Source: Halomonas sp. CH40 (lineage in GTDB: Bacteria; Pseudomonadota; Gammaproteobacteria; Pseudomonadales; Halomonadaceae). Taken from it: a stretch of 64,000 nt of DNA. Position 1 is the stretch's first letter, and every line of letters starts with the position of its first letter. The translations under genes were made by a program, and so were the position numbers. Of this stretch, positions 56,583-64,000 are shown one piece after another. Under the pieces are notes generated by a model. It had not been told where the DNA came from. It made no database searches and was given only the letters and a program-made list of their open reading frames with translations. The DNA lies in NCBI GenBank assembly GCA_041875495.1, contig CP112982.1, positions 1,674,001-1,738,000 on the forward strand, given 5' to 3'.

Positions 56583-57466
56583 ATGTCGCCGAGACCTGGC
56601 ATGCTGCCCTCCATCGCCTGCAGCGTGAGGGCCTGCCTCATGTACTGGCCACCCAGGTGACCAGTGCCGGCTCGACTCCCCGGGAGCCAGGGGCGCGCAT
56701 GGTGATTACTGAGGAGGCCGTGTTCGATACCCTGGGCGGCGGCACCTTTGAGTGGCAGACCATTGCCGCTGCCCGGCACAAGCTCAGCGCAGGCGAGGCG
56801 GGCATGTCGCTGGAGGCGTTCTCGCTTGGCGGGCGCAGCGGCCAGTGCTGCGGTGGTTTCGTCAACGTCCTGCTTGAGGTCTTTCCTGGCAGCGGGGCAA
56901 CGCTGGCGCTGTTTGGTGCTGGCCACGTCGGGCGCGAAATCGTCCAGCTGGCCCAGCCGCTGGGCTGGCGCATCATGTGGTTCGACAGCCGCAAGGACGC
57001 TTTCCCGAGCTGGGCCCAAGGGCAGCCACGCCTTGACTGTTACCCCGTGAACGAGTCCCAAAGCGCCGTTGCCTCGCTGCCCAGCGCGGCCCATGCGCTG
57101 GTGATGACCCACGACCACAGTGAGGACCGCGCCCTGATCAGCGCGCTGCTTACCCGCGACGACTGCGCCTCCATCGGCCTGATTGGTTCACACAGCAAGT
57201 GGGCAAGCTTCCGCAGCCGGCTTTTACGCGATGGTCACCCTGCGGCCGCGCTGGAGACAGTGCGCTGTCCGCTGGGCATGGCCAAGGGGCCAGACGGCGA
57301 GACCACCAAGGTCAATGATAAAACCCCCTACGCCATTGCGCTGCTTACCCTGGCCGAGCTGTTGCCGCTGGCGGCAGACCCGGCGCCCAGCGAGCAGCGC
57401 GGCCTGACGCCTCAGGCACTCAAGCCGTTATTTTCCACCCCTTCTGTTTATACTGACGACACCTGA
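56579..57466 (+). CDS. xdhC: XdhC, molybdenum cofactor sulfuration/insertion chaperone
   Basis: 295 residues. XdhC binds molybdenum cofactor and promotes its sulfuration before insertion into XdhB. The N-terminal domain has TSAGSTPREPGARM (about 23-36); a Rossmann-like domain carries LFGAGHVGREIVQL and a late LIGSHSKW. The GTG start at 56579 overlaps the xdhB stop (GTGA), showing tight coupling. It is needed for active xanthine dehydrogenase. Confidence 0.92.
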   Translation: MNVAETWHAALHRLQREGLPHVLATQVTSAGSTPREPGARMVITEEAVFDTLGGGTFEWQTIAAARHKLSAGEAGMSLEAFSLGGRSGQCCGGFVNVLLEVFPGSGATLALFGAGHVGREIVQLAQPLGWRIMWFDSRKDAFPSWAQGQPRLDCYPVNESQSAVASLPSAAHALVMTHDHSEDRALISALLTRDDCASIGLIGSHSKWASFRSRLLRDGHPAAALETVRCPLGMAKGPDGETTKVNDKTPYAIALLTLAELLPLAADPAPSEQRGLTPQALKPLFSTPSVYTDDT

Positions 57467-57470
57467 CACC

Positions 57471-58808
57471 ATGACCGCGATAGATACTTTAACCTCTTTC
57501 CAACGCCACGGCCTTGTGCTGCGCGCCGAACTGCTGAGCTTTGATGCCGACCCGGGTGACGACGATACCCCCTTGGCGGGCACTGTCCGGCACTTGCCCG
57601 ATGGCGCCCTGTGGCTGGAAAACGGCCGCATACGTGCGCTGGATGATTACGCGCGTCTGGCGCCTCAGTTGCCCGAGGGTATCCAGATCGTGGACCACAG
57701 CGGCAAGCTGATCATGCCCGGTTTTATCGATAGCCATGTGCACTATGTACAGCTGGAGATCATGGCGTCCTATGGGCGCCAGCTGCTCGACTGGCTTAAC
57801 GACTATACCTTTCCGGAAGAGTGCCGCTTTGCCGTGCGCGAGCATGCGGATGCCATCGCCGAGGCCTTTATCGAGGAGTTGTTGCGCGTCGGCACCACCA
57901 CGGCGCAGGTGTTTGGTTCCAGTCATCCGCAGTCAATGGAGGCGTTTTTCGCGGCCAGCCAACGTCGCGAGCTGCGCATGCTGGCGGGCAAGGTGCTGAT
58001 GGATCGCCACGCCCCCGAGGCGCTCACCGATGATACCTTCGGCGGCATCCGCGATAGCGAACGGCTGATCGCCGACTGGCACGGCAAAGGGCGGCTGGGT
58101 TACAGCGTCACCCCGCGCTTTGCGCCCACCTCGACCCGGGCGCAGCTTGACGCCGCCGGTGGGCTCTTGCGCAGCGACCCGAGCCTGTGGCTGCAGACCC
58201 ATCTGGCCGAGAACACCGGCGAGATCGCCTGGGTAGCCGAGCTGTTCCCGGAAAGCCGCGACTACCTTAACGTCTACGAGCAGTCCGGCCTGGTCGGGCC
58301 GCGCAGCACCTTTGCCCACGGCATTCATCTGGATGACGGCATGCGCGCGCGCCTGGCCGGGCAGGGCGCCAATATCGCTTTCTGCCCGAGCTCCAACATG
58401 TTTCTGGGCAGCGGCCTGTTTGATCGCCGATCCGCCCGGGAAGCCGGGCTGGCGGTCAGCGTGGCCAGTGATATTGGCGCGGGCACCGATCTTTCCGGGC
58501 TGGCCACTCTTAAGGCGGCCTATCAGGTCGGCCAGCTGCGCGGTGAGGCGCTGACCGCCTGGCAGGGCTTTTATGCCCTGACGCTGGGCAATGCGCGAGC
58601 ACTGTCGTTAGATGGGCATATCGGCCGATTGGCCGAGGGGATGGAAGCGGATTTCGTCGTGTTGGACACCCGCGCCACACCGCTACTTGCCCGGCGAACG
58701 GCGCGTTGCCAGACCCTTGCCGAGCGGCTTTTTGCGCTGATGATGCTGGGTGACGACCGCGCCATTCTTGAAACCTGGGCCAATGGGCGCTGCCAGCACC
58801 GGCGCTAA
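57471..58808 (+). CDS. guaD: GuaD, guanine deaminase
   Basis: 445 residues of the amidohydrolase family. It deaminates guanine to xanthine, feeding XdhAB. Metal ligands H89 and H91 lie in PGFIDSHVHYVQ; HLAEN, FAHGIHLDDG and ASDIGAGTDLSGL mark the other active-site segments. It starts 4 bp after xdhC, so it is in the same operon. The stop overlaps the stop of uraD on the other strand by 4 bp. Confidence 0.93.
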   Translation: MTAIDTLTSFQRHGLVLRAELLSFDADPGDDDTPLAGTVRHLPDGALWLENGRIRALDDYARLAPQLPEGIQIVDHSGKLIMPGFIDSHVHYVQLEIMASYGRQLLDWLNDYTFPEECRFAVREHADAIAEAFIEELLRVGTTTAQVFGSSHPQSMEAFFAASQRRELRMLAGKVLMDRHAPEALTDDTFGGIRDSERLIADWHGKGRLGYSVTPRFAPTSTRAQLDAAGGLLRSDPSLWLQTHLAENTGEIAWVAELFPESRDYLNVYEQSGLVGPRSTFAHGIHLDDGMRARLAGQGANIAFCPSSNMFLGSGLFDRRSAREAGLAVSVASDIGAGTDLSGLATLKAAYQVGQLRGEALTAWQGFYALTLGNARALSLDGHIGRLAEGMEADFVVLDTRATPLLARRTARCQTLAERLFALMMLGDDRAILETWANGRCQHRR

Positions 58809-59344
58809 CCGTCGGCCCGTGCGCGCAAGCGGAGCCTGGCGATACGTATGATCTGTTCAACCGCCGTGCGCCGCTCGGTGGCCAGGTCGTTGTCGATACG
58901 CTCGGCAAAGGCGTTAAGAATGGCGTAGCGATCCAGGCCTTTGACGGCAATCACAAAAGGAAAGCCAAATTTGTGTTTGTAGGCGGCGTTCAGACGTTCA
59001 AAGCGCGCGAGCTCTTCGGGTGAGCACTGATCAAGCCCTGCGCCAGCCTGCTCGCGGGTCGAATCGCCGGTGAGTTCTCCGGCGAGGGCCGCTTTGCCAG
59101 CCAGATCCGGGTGGGCGCGAATCACCTTGATCTGCTCGTCGCTGCTGGCTTGCTGAAGTATGTGCCCCATCAATTCGGCGAGGCGATCGGGATGGTCATG
59201 CTCAGTGGTCAAGCCTTGCTTCCAAGCGGCCTCAGCCACCCAGGGAGAGTGCTCGTAGATATCGCCGTAATGGGCCACGAAGGTGTCCAGATCAAGCGGG
59301 CTGGGGCGTGGCTCAAGAAGCGGTTGTGAAGGTGAGGGCGGCAT
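58805..59344 (-). CDS. uraD: UraD, OHCU decarboxylase
   Basis: 179 residues. It decarboxylates 2-oxo-4-hydroxy-4-carboxy-5-ureidoimidazoline to S-allantoin. Family motifs are RAHPDLAGKAAL (catalytic histidine), FERLNAAYKHKFGFPFVIAVKG (split: FERLNAAYK and FGFPFVIAVKG). GGGAGA precedes the ATG at 59344. It is the only gene of the pathway on the minus strand and diverges from uraH. Confidence 0.92.
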   Translation of the reverse strand: MPPSPSQPLLEPRPSPLDLDTFVAHYGDIYEHSPWVAEAAWKQGLTTEHDHPDRLAELMGHILQQASSDEQIKVIRAHPDLAGKAALAGELTGDSTREQAGAGLDQCSPEELARFERLNAAYKHKFGFPFVIAVKGLDRYAILNAFAERIDNDLATERRTAVEQIIRIARLRLRARADG

Positions 59345-59381
59345 GCTGTCTCCCGTATGGTGTGAGTTTGAAAGTCAATGC

Positions 59382-59389
59382 TGTATACA
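59382..59389. promoter_or_regulatory. TGTATACA palindrome upstream of uraH
   Basis: A perfect 8-bp palindrome in the uraD-uraH divergent region. A related CGTATACA (61202-61209) lies just before the ABC transporter gene. GntR-family regulators often bind TGTATACA-like sites, so these may be shared operators. The evidence is weak because the sites are short. Confidence 0.3.
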
Positions 59390-59435
59390 ATAAAGCAAGC
59401 AAACGTATTTTAGATTAACCCAAAAAGGAGTCAGA

Positions 59436-59789
59436 ATGGGACGTTTAACCACCCACGTATTGGATACCGCCAGGGGCTGCCCGGGTCAAGGCATCATGAT
59501 TGATGTGTATCGCCTGTCAGCCACCCAGCGAGAACATCTCGGCACTGTGACCACCAACGACGATGGCCGCTGCGATGCCCCCCTGCTTGAGGGTGATGCT
59601 TTCACAGCAGGGGAATATGAGCTGATCTTTCACGCCGGTGATTACCTGCGTCGCCAACACAAGGACGCTTCTGAGCCGCGCTTTCTGGATGTGATTCCAC
59701 TGCGCTTTGGCGTTGCCGATGCCAATCAGCATTACCATGTGCCGCTTCTGCTCTCGCCATACGGCTACACCACCTATCGCGGCAGTTAA
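59436..59789 (+). CDS. uraH: UraH, 5-hydroxyisourate hydrolase
   Basis: 117 residues, transthyretin-like. It hydrolyses 5-hydroxyisourate to OHCU. The N-terminal [12 protein letters not shown] (active-site histidine H7) and C-terminal tetrapeptide YRGS are diagnostic. AAGGAG lies 7 bp before the ATG. It is followed by puuD after 21 bp. Confidence 0.95.
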   Translation: MGRLTTHVLDTARGCPGQGIMIDVYRLSATQREHLGTVTTNDDGRCDAPLLEGDAFTAGEYELIFHAGDYLRRQHKDASEPRFLDVIPLRFGVADANQHYHVPLLLSPYGYTTYRGS

Positions 59790-59810
59790 CGCGTAAAGAA
59801 GGGGAGTGCC

Positions 59811-61007
59811 ATGTACAGCTATATTGTTGATGTCGTCAACTTGCTGCTGCGCTGGTTGCATGTCATCGCAGCCATTGCCTGGATTGGTGAATCAATCTAC
59901 TTCGTGATGCTGGATAACAGCCTGCGAACACCCAAGGCGGACGAGGACCGTGAAAAGGGCGTGTCCGGTGAAATGTGGGCCGTCCACGGTGGCGGCTTCT
60001 ACCACAACCAGAAATACACCACGGCACCTGACAAACTGCCTAATAGCCTGCACTGGTCATTCTGGAAAGCCTACACCACCTGGCTGAGCGGGTTCGCCCT
60101 GTTTGTGGTGCTGTATATGGCAAGCCCCGATTTTTATCTGGTCAACACCAATAGCCCCTGGGCATGGGCGGCAAATCTGAGCGGCTGGCAGGCTAACCTG
60201 CTGGCGCTGGCGTTTCTACTTAGTGGCTGGGTGGTCTACAACGAGCTTTGCAAGCGCATCAGCCCCAATATGGAGCGCGATGGCCTGCTGAGTCTGGCCG
60301 TGGCGGTCATGATGGTGGTGGTGGCGTACCTGAGCACCCAGATGTTTACCGGGCGGGCGGCCTTTCTGCTCACCGGCGCGGTCATGGCTACGGCCATGTC
60401 GGCCAATGTCTTCTTCTGGATCATTCCCGGACAGCGGCGCATGGTCAAGGCCATGCAGGCCGGCGAGGCGCCCAATCCGCTGGATGGCAAGCGTGGCAAA
60501 CAGCGCTCGGTGCATAACACCTACTTCACGCTGCCGGTGGTGCTGTTGATGATCAGCAACCACTATTCCTTCCTGTATTCCCATGAGCTTGCCTGGGTGC
60601 TCATGACATTACTGATTTTCGCCGGCGCGGTGATTCGCCAGTTCTTCGTGCTGATGCACGCTGGCCACAACAAACCGCTCTATCTGGTGGCCGGTGGGGC
60701 GCTCATCGTGCTGGCTTTCTGGGTTGGCGCCCCCAGTGTCACTGGCTCGTCGTCGGAAGCGTCCGCACCCGGGCGCGAGCAGGTAAGCACCATTATTGAG
60801 CAGCACTGCGTGCAGTGCCATGCCCGTAATCCTGAACATGCCGGCTTCAATGCGCCCCCGGCGGGATACGTGTTCGAGAGCTGGGAAGAGACCCTTGGTC
60901 AGCGGGAGACAATCCAGCAAGTGGTTGGCAATCATTATATGCCGCTGGGTAATATCACTAACATGACAGATGAGGAGCGCGCTGTTATCTCGGCCTGGCA
61001 AGAGTGA
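59811..61007 (+). CDS. puuD: PuuD, membrane-bound urate oxidase with cytochrome c domain
   Basis: 398 residues. About eight membrane segments (VDVVNLLLRWLHVIAAIAWIGESIY starts the first) form the urate hydroxylase domain. The C-terminal cytochrome c-like domain (about 320-398) carries the haem motif C333-VQ-C336-H337 and a likely methionine ligand (NHYMPLGN). This enzyme class oxidises urate to 5-hydroxyisourate and feeds electrons to the respiratory chain rather than making hydrogen peroxide. GGGGAG precedes the ATG. It completes the xanthine-to-allantoin route. Confidence 0.92.
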   Translation: MYSYIVDVVNLLLRWLHVIAAIAWIGESIYFVMLDNSLRTPKADEDREKGVSGEMWAVHGGGFYHNQKYTTAPDKLPNSLHWSFWKAYTTWLSGFALFVVLYMASPDFYLVNTNSPWAWAANLSGWQANLLALAFLLSGWVVYNELCKRISPNMERDGLLSLAVAVMMVVVAYLSTQMFTGRAAFLLTGAVMATAMSANVFFWIIPGQRRMVKAMQAGEAPNPLDGKRGKQRSVHNTYFTLPVVLLMISNHYSFLYSHELAWVLMTLLIFAGAVIRQFFVLMHAGHNKPLYLVAGGALIVLAFWVGAPSVTGSSSEASAPGREQVSTIIEQHCVQCHARNPEHAGFNAPPAGYVFESWEETLGQRETIQQVVGNHYMPLGNITNMTDEERAVISAWQE

Positions 61008-61222
61008 CGGCATGCCCTGGGTTGATCCGTTGAGCGGTCAGTCAGGGGCAATAATGGTGCATCCCTGATTACCCACGCCAGAAAAAGGTGCGCAGCGTTT
61101 TAGGCTGATCCAATGCTTTGCTATAAATTGATTGTAATATTCTGATAAAAAAGCATTTTATTTATATTGGCTGTTTTTATGCAAACTCTTGATACGTTTA
61201 CCGTATACATAGAGAGTCGTCC

Positions 61223-62293
61223 ATGAAGATGCAGGCAAGCAGAGCACCCGGCAAACAGATAAACAGCGGTCTTGGATTAGGCAGTGTGGCCCTGGCCATG
61301 GCGCTGTTGTCTTCGGCAAGTCATGCTCAGGAAACCGACATTCGCTTCCAGCTGGACTGGCGTTTTGAAGGGCCTTCCGCTCCCTTTCTGATGGCGGTTG
61401 AGCGCGGCTACTTTGCCGAGGAAGGCCTGGATGTCCAGATCGACTCCGGCAGCGGCTCGGCAGGCGCGATTAACCGCGTGGCTTCCGGCGCCTACGAAAT
61501 GGGCTTTGGCGACCTGAACGCCCTGGTGGAGTTTTTGGCCGAAAACCCCGAGGGGCCTGGTATCACCGGCGTGTATAGCGTCTACGATGGCACGCCTGCC
61601 GCCGTTTTCGCCCGCAAGGACAGTGGCATTGAAACCCCCGCGGATCTGGCCGGTAAAACCATTGCTGCCCCCACCTTTGATACCGGCTATCGCGCCTGGG
61701 GTATTTTTGCTGCTGCCAACGATCTGGACCCCGAGGCGGTGGAGTGGCAAAACGTCGATCCGACACTGCGTGAAACCCTGCTTACCCGGGGCGATGTGGA
61801 TGCCATCACCGGCTTCTACTTCACCAGCTTACTGAATCTTGAAGAGCGCGGCATGAGCCAGGACGACCTGACCATCATGCCGTTTCCCGAATACGGTGTA
61901 CCCCTCTATGGCAACGCCATTATTGCCAGTGAAGCGTTTGCTGAAGAGAACCCGGAAGCGGTACGCGGTTTCTTGCGCGCCTTCAATCGCGCCCTGGGCG
62001 AAACGTTGGATGATCCCGATGCGGCGATTGACTACGTGCGTAACCGCGATCAGCTGATTGATGTCGAGATGGAAACCCGCCGCCTGAAACTTGCCCTGGA
62101 TAGCGTGGTGGATACGCCGGATGCCCGTGAAAACGGTGTGGGAGGTATCGATACACAGCGCCTAGCCGAGGCAATCCAGCTGGTGGGTGATGCCTACTCC
62201 CTGCCGACGCTGCCTGAGGTTGAAGACGTTTTCGATAGCGCGTATCTGCCGCCGCGCGAGGAGCGCATGCTGCTGCCAGCAGGGGAGGAGTAG
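61223..62293 (+). CDS. ABC transporter substrate-binding protein (NitT/TauT/Thi5-like)
   Basis: 356 residues. A signal peptide of about 36 residues ends SASHA-QE. The mature protein is an SsuA/THI5-like periplasmic binding protein: FQLDWRFEGPSAPFLMAVERGYFAEEGL (split: FLMAVERGYFAEEGL) is characteristic, followed by SGSGSAGAINRVASGAYEMG. Such proteins bind nitrate, taurine, pyrimidine precursors or purines. Position after the urate genes suggests a purine, urate or allantoin-type ligand. First of three transporter genes. Confidence 0.85.
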   Translation: MKMQASRAPGKQINSGLGLGSVALAMALLSSASHAQETDIRFQLDWRFEGPSAPFLMAVERGYFAEEGLDVQIDSGSGSAGAINRVASGAYEMGFGDLNALVEFLAENPEGPGITGVYSVYDGTPAAVFARKDSGIETPADLAGKTIAAPTFDTGYRAWGIFAAANDLDPEAVEWQNVDPTLRETLLTRGDVDAITGFYFTSLLNLEERGMSQDDLTIMPFPEYGVPLYGNAIIASEAFAEENPEAVRGFLRAFNRALGETLDDPDAAIDYVRNRDQLIDVEMETRRLKLALDSVVDTPDARENGVGGIDTQRLAEAIQLVGDAYSLPTLPEVEDVFDSAYLPPREERMLLPAGEE

Positions 62294-62294
62294 G

Positions 62295-63074
62295 ATGTCG
62301 GCGTTTGTTGCCTTTGACGATGTGAGCCTGGCCTACGACGACTCGGGAAATGCCATTGAAGACATCAGTCTGAGTATCCACGAAGGCGAATTTGTCGCCT
62401 TCGTCGGGCCATCAGGCTGCGGCAAATCAACCTTTATGAAACTCTGCACGGGCCTTAACGCGCCCACGGCGGGGGCGATCAAGGTGGATGGGGTGGCGGT
62501 CACCGAGCCGCTGAAAATCTCCGGAATGGCCTTTCAGAATGCCAACCTGCTGCCGTGGCGCACAACCCTGGATAATGTCCTGTTACCGCTGGAAATCGTC
62601 AAACCCTACCGGCATCAGTTTCGCAAACGCCGCAAGGAGTTTGAGGGCTGGGCGCGGGAGCTGCTCAAAACGGTGGGCCTGGCCGACTACGAAGACCAGT
62701 ACCCGTGGCAGCTATCCGGCGGTATGCAGCAGCGTGCTTCCATCTGTCGTGCGTTGATTCATCAGCCCCGGCTGTTGATGCTGGACGAGCCGTTTGGCGC
62801 CCTGGATGCCTTCACCCGCGAGGAGCTTTGGTGCGTGCTGCGCGACCTTTGGGAGGCGCAGCGCTTCACCGTGGTGCTGGTCACCCACGATCTGCGCGAA
62901 GCGGCGTTTCTTGCCGATACCGTTTATGTGATGAGCAGCCGCCCCGGACGAATCGTCGAACGGCGCCAGATTGATCTGCCACGCCCCCGTCCGCTGGAAA
63001 TCACCTACGACAAGCCGTTTATCGATTTGGTGCATGAACTGCGCGCACAGATTGGTGAAATCCGCAGCCGCTGA
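62295..63074 (+). CDS. ABC transporter ATP-binding protein
   Basis: 259 residues of the SsuB/TauB type. Walker A GPSGCGKST, Q-loop in FQNANLLPWRTTLDN, signature LSGGMQQRAS, Walker B LLMLDEPFGALD and H-loop VTHD are all intact. GGGGAGGAG precedes the ATG at 62295, which starts 1 bp after the substrate-binding protein stop. An open frame upstream is inside the previous gene. It powers the importer with the permease at 63133. Confidence 0.93.
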   Translation: MSAFVAFDDVSLAYDDSGNAIEDISLSIHEGEFVAFVGPSGCGKSTFMKLCTGLNAPTAGAIKVDGVAVTEPLKISGMAFQNANLLPWRTTLDNVLLPLEIVKPYRHQFRKRRKEFEGWARELLKTVGLADYEDQYPWQLSGGMQQRASICRALIHQPRLLMLDEPFGALDAFTREELWCVLRDLWEAQRFTVVLVTHDLREAAFLADTVYVMSSRPGRIVERRQIDLPRPRPLEITYDKPFIDLVHELRAQIGEIRSR

Positions 63075-63087
63075 ATCCAACCAGGAC

Positions 63088-63134
63088 AGAGCTTCACTAT
63101 TAAAAGAGCTTCACTATTAAAAGAGCTTCGCTAT
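63088..63134 (+). repeat. 17-bp tandem repeat in front of the permease
   Basis: Two identical 17-bp units AGAGCTTCACTATTAAA (63088-63104, 63105-63121) and a partial third, AGAGCTTCGCTATG (63122-63135), lie between the ATPase and permease genes. The permease start codon falls in the third copy where the first two have ATT. Each unit has an AGAG that may act as ribosome binding site. Confidence 0.9.
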
Positions 63135-63903
63135 GAATGTTAATCGTCAAATGGCCGAGCGGCTGGCGCCGTGGATCGCAGTGGTGGTATTGACGCTGAT
63201 ATGGGAACTGACGGTACGCCTTTTCAATGTCCCCAGCTTCATTTTCCCCAGCGCCTTGGATACCGCCATTGCCCTGGTCACCTATGCAGGCCCTATCGGC
63301 ATGCATTCCTGGCAAACCCTCTGGACCACTCTGGTCGGGTTTGCGCTCGGGGTAGTGGTGGGGCTGGGGTTAGGCTTTATCATCGGCTCTTCACGCTTTC
63401 TGTATAACGCCTGTTATCCGCTGCTTGTGGGGTTCAATGCGATCCCCAAGGTCGCCTTCGTACCGATCCTGGTGGTGTGGTTCGGGATTGGTTCGGTGCC
63501 GGCGATTCTCACCGCCTTCCTGATCTGCTTTTTCCCCATTGTCGTCAATGTAGCGACCGGGTTGGCGACTCTTGAGCCAGAGATGGAAGACGTGTTGCGC
63601 GTACTCGGCGCCCGGCGCCTGGATGTGCTATTGAAAATCGGCCTGCCGCGCTCGCTGCCGTATTTTTTCGCCTCATTAAAAGTGGCGATCACCCTGGCAT
63701 TCGTGGGCACCGTGGTCTCGGAAACCGTCGCCTCCAACCAAGGCATTGGCTACCTGATGATGAGCGCCGGATCGCAGATGCGCATGGGGCTGGTGTTTGC
63801 CGGGCTGATCGTGATCAGCGCCATGGCCATGGTGATGTACGAACTCTTCTCGCTGCTGGAAAAGCGCATGACCGCCTGGGCACACCGCGGCCAGAATCGA
63901 TAA
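63133..63903 (+). CDS. ABC transporter permease
   Basis: 256 residues with six predicted membrane segments of the binding-protein-dependent transport type (SsuC/TauC-like). The EAA loop VLRVLGARRLDVLLKIGLP at about 155-173 contacts the ATPase. The start ATG lies in the last copy of a 17-bp tandem repeat; AGAG is 6-8 bp upstream. Only one permease gene is seen, so a homodimer is likely. Confidence 0.92.
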   Translation: MNVNRQMAERLAPWIAVVVLTLIWELTVRLFNVPSFIFPSALDTAIALVTYAGPIGMHSWQTLWTTLVGFALGVVVGLGLGFIIGSSRFLYNACYPLLVGFNAIPKVAFVPILVVWFGIGSVPAILTAFLICFFPIVVNVATGLATLEPEMEDVLRVLGARRLDVLLKIGLPRSLPYFFASLKVAITLAFVGTVVSETVASNQGIGYLMMSAGSQMRMGLVFAGLIVISAMAMVMYELFSLLEKRMTAWAHRGQNR

Positions 63904-63921
63904 AATGATTTTTCGGTGCTG

Positions 63922-64000
63922 ATGTTTGTAAAATCACAGCGCGCTGCTGTCAGTATCTTCATTATCTTCATTTTGGCTTGCCTGGCAGACGCTTCTCATC
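63922..64000 (+). CDS. Possible start of an exported protein (partial)
   Basis: An ATG at 63922 opens a frame that runs off the window end: MFVKSQRAAV, then the hydrophobic SIFIIFILACLAD. This looks like a signal peptide, perhaps of a lipoprotein (ILAC). The ribosome binding site is weak and only 26 residues are visible, so the call is tentative. Confidence 0.3.
   Translation, partial: MFVKSQRAAVSIFIIFILACLADASH

Overview
The window looks like chromosome of a gammaproteobacterium of the Halomonas type (Halomonadaceae). This is inferred from a largely core gene set (thrS-infC-rpmI-rplT-pheST-ihfA, groESL, suf, rimK, srkA, yqcC, nadK, folE), from acidic envelope proteins, and from a mixture of Pseudomonas-like and halophile-associated small protein families. 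No phage, integrase, transposase, rRNA or CRISPR array was seen.

Layout. 0.1-2.7 kb: sufS and sufT (end of a suf operon) and a SanA-like protein. 2.8-5.8 kb, minus strand: a DUF3549 protein, a RimB-like protease, RimK and a helical protein. 6.1-7.1 kb: yqcC converging on an OmpW porin. 7.3-11.9 kb: putA behind an AraC regulator, then a membrane-anchored small protein. 12.4-17.6 kb: hrpB, tail to tail with a P-type cation ATPase. 17.7-20.7 kb: small envelope proteins, a phasin-like protein and an OmpA-type lipoprotein. 20.9-28.1 kb: the translation cluster thrS-infC-rpmI-rplT-pheS-pheT-ihfA, with three visible control devices: a tRNA-Thr anticodon-arm mimic before thrS, an AUC start codon on infC, and an attenuator with a Phe-containing mini-ORF before pheS. 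28.4-34.5 kb: a flavin amine oxidase, an exported nuclease with a helix-hairpin-helix tail, a coiled-coil protein, tRNA-Leu(UAG) with a near-consensus promoter, comF and srkA. 34.8-43.4 kb: folE, gabD, a CBS protein, a Pmp3-like protein, a DMT exporter, nadK, a metallophosphatase, a rhomboid protease, yeaC and a DUF2797 protein. 43.4-50.1 kb: a winged-helix protein, a mazEF pair, groEL/groES behind a sigma32-type promoter, fxsA, an SDR, a predicted outer-membrane barrel and a cupin.

50.4-63.9 kb is the most coherent accessory part. A tandem glycine riboswitch precedes a dadA-like flavoenzyme. Next come a RutR/TetR-type regulator and a purine catabolism cluster: xdhA-xdhB-xdhC-guaD, uraD (opposite strand), uraH, puuD (membrane urate oxidase with a cytochrome c tail) and a three-gene ABC importer. 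Together these would import a purine or related compound, deaminate guanine to xanthine, oxidise xanthine to urate, and convert urate through 5-hydroxyisourate and OHCU to allantoin. A perfect TGACCA-AT-TGGTCA palindrome between the TetR gene and xdhA is the probable operator. This cluster is visibly richer in G+C at third codon positions than the translation cluster.

The strongest unusual signals are regulatory RNA elements rather than new protein systems. I did not find a convincing undescribed protein system.
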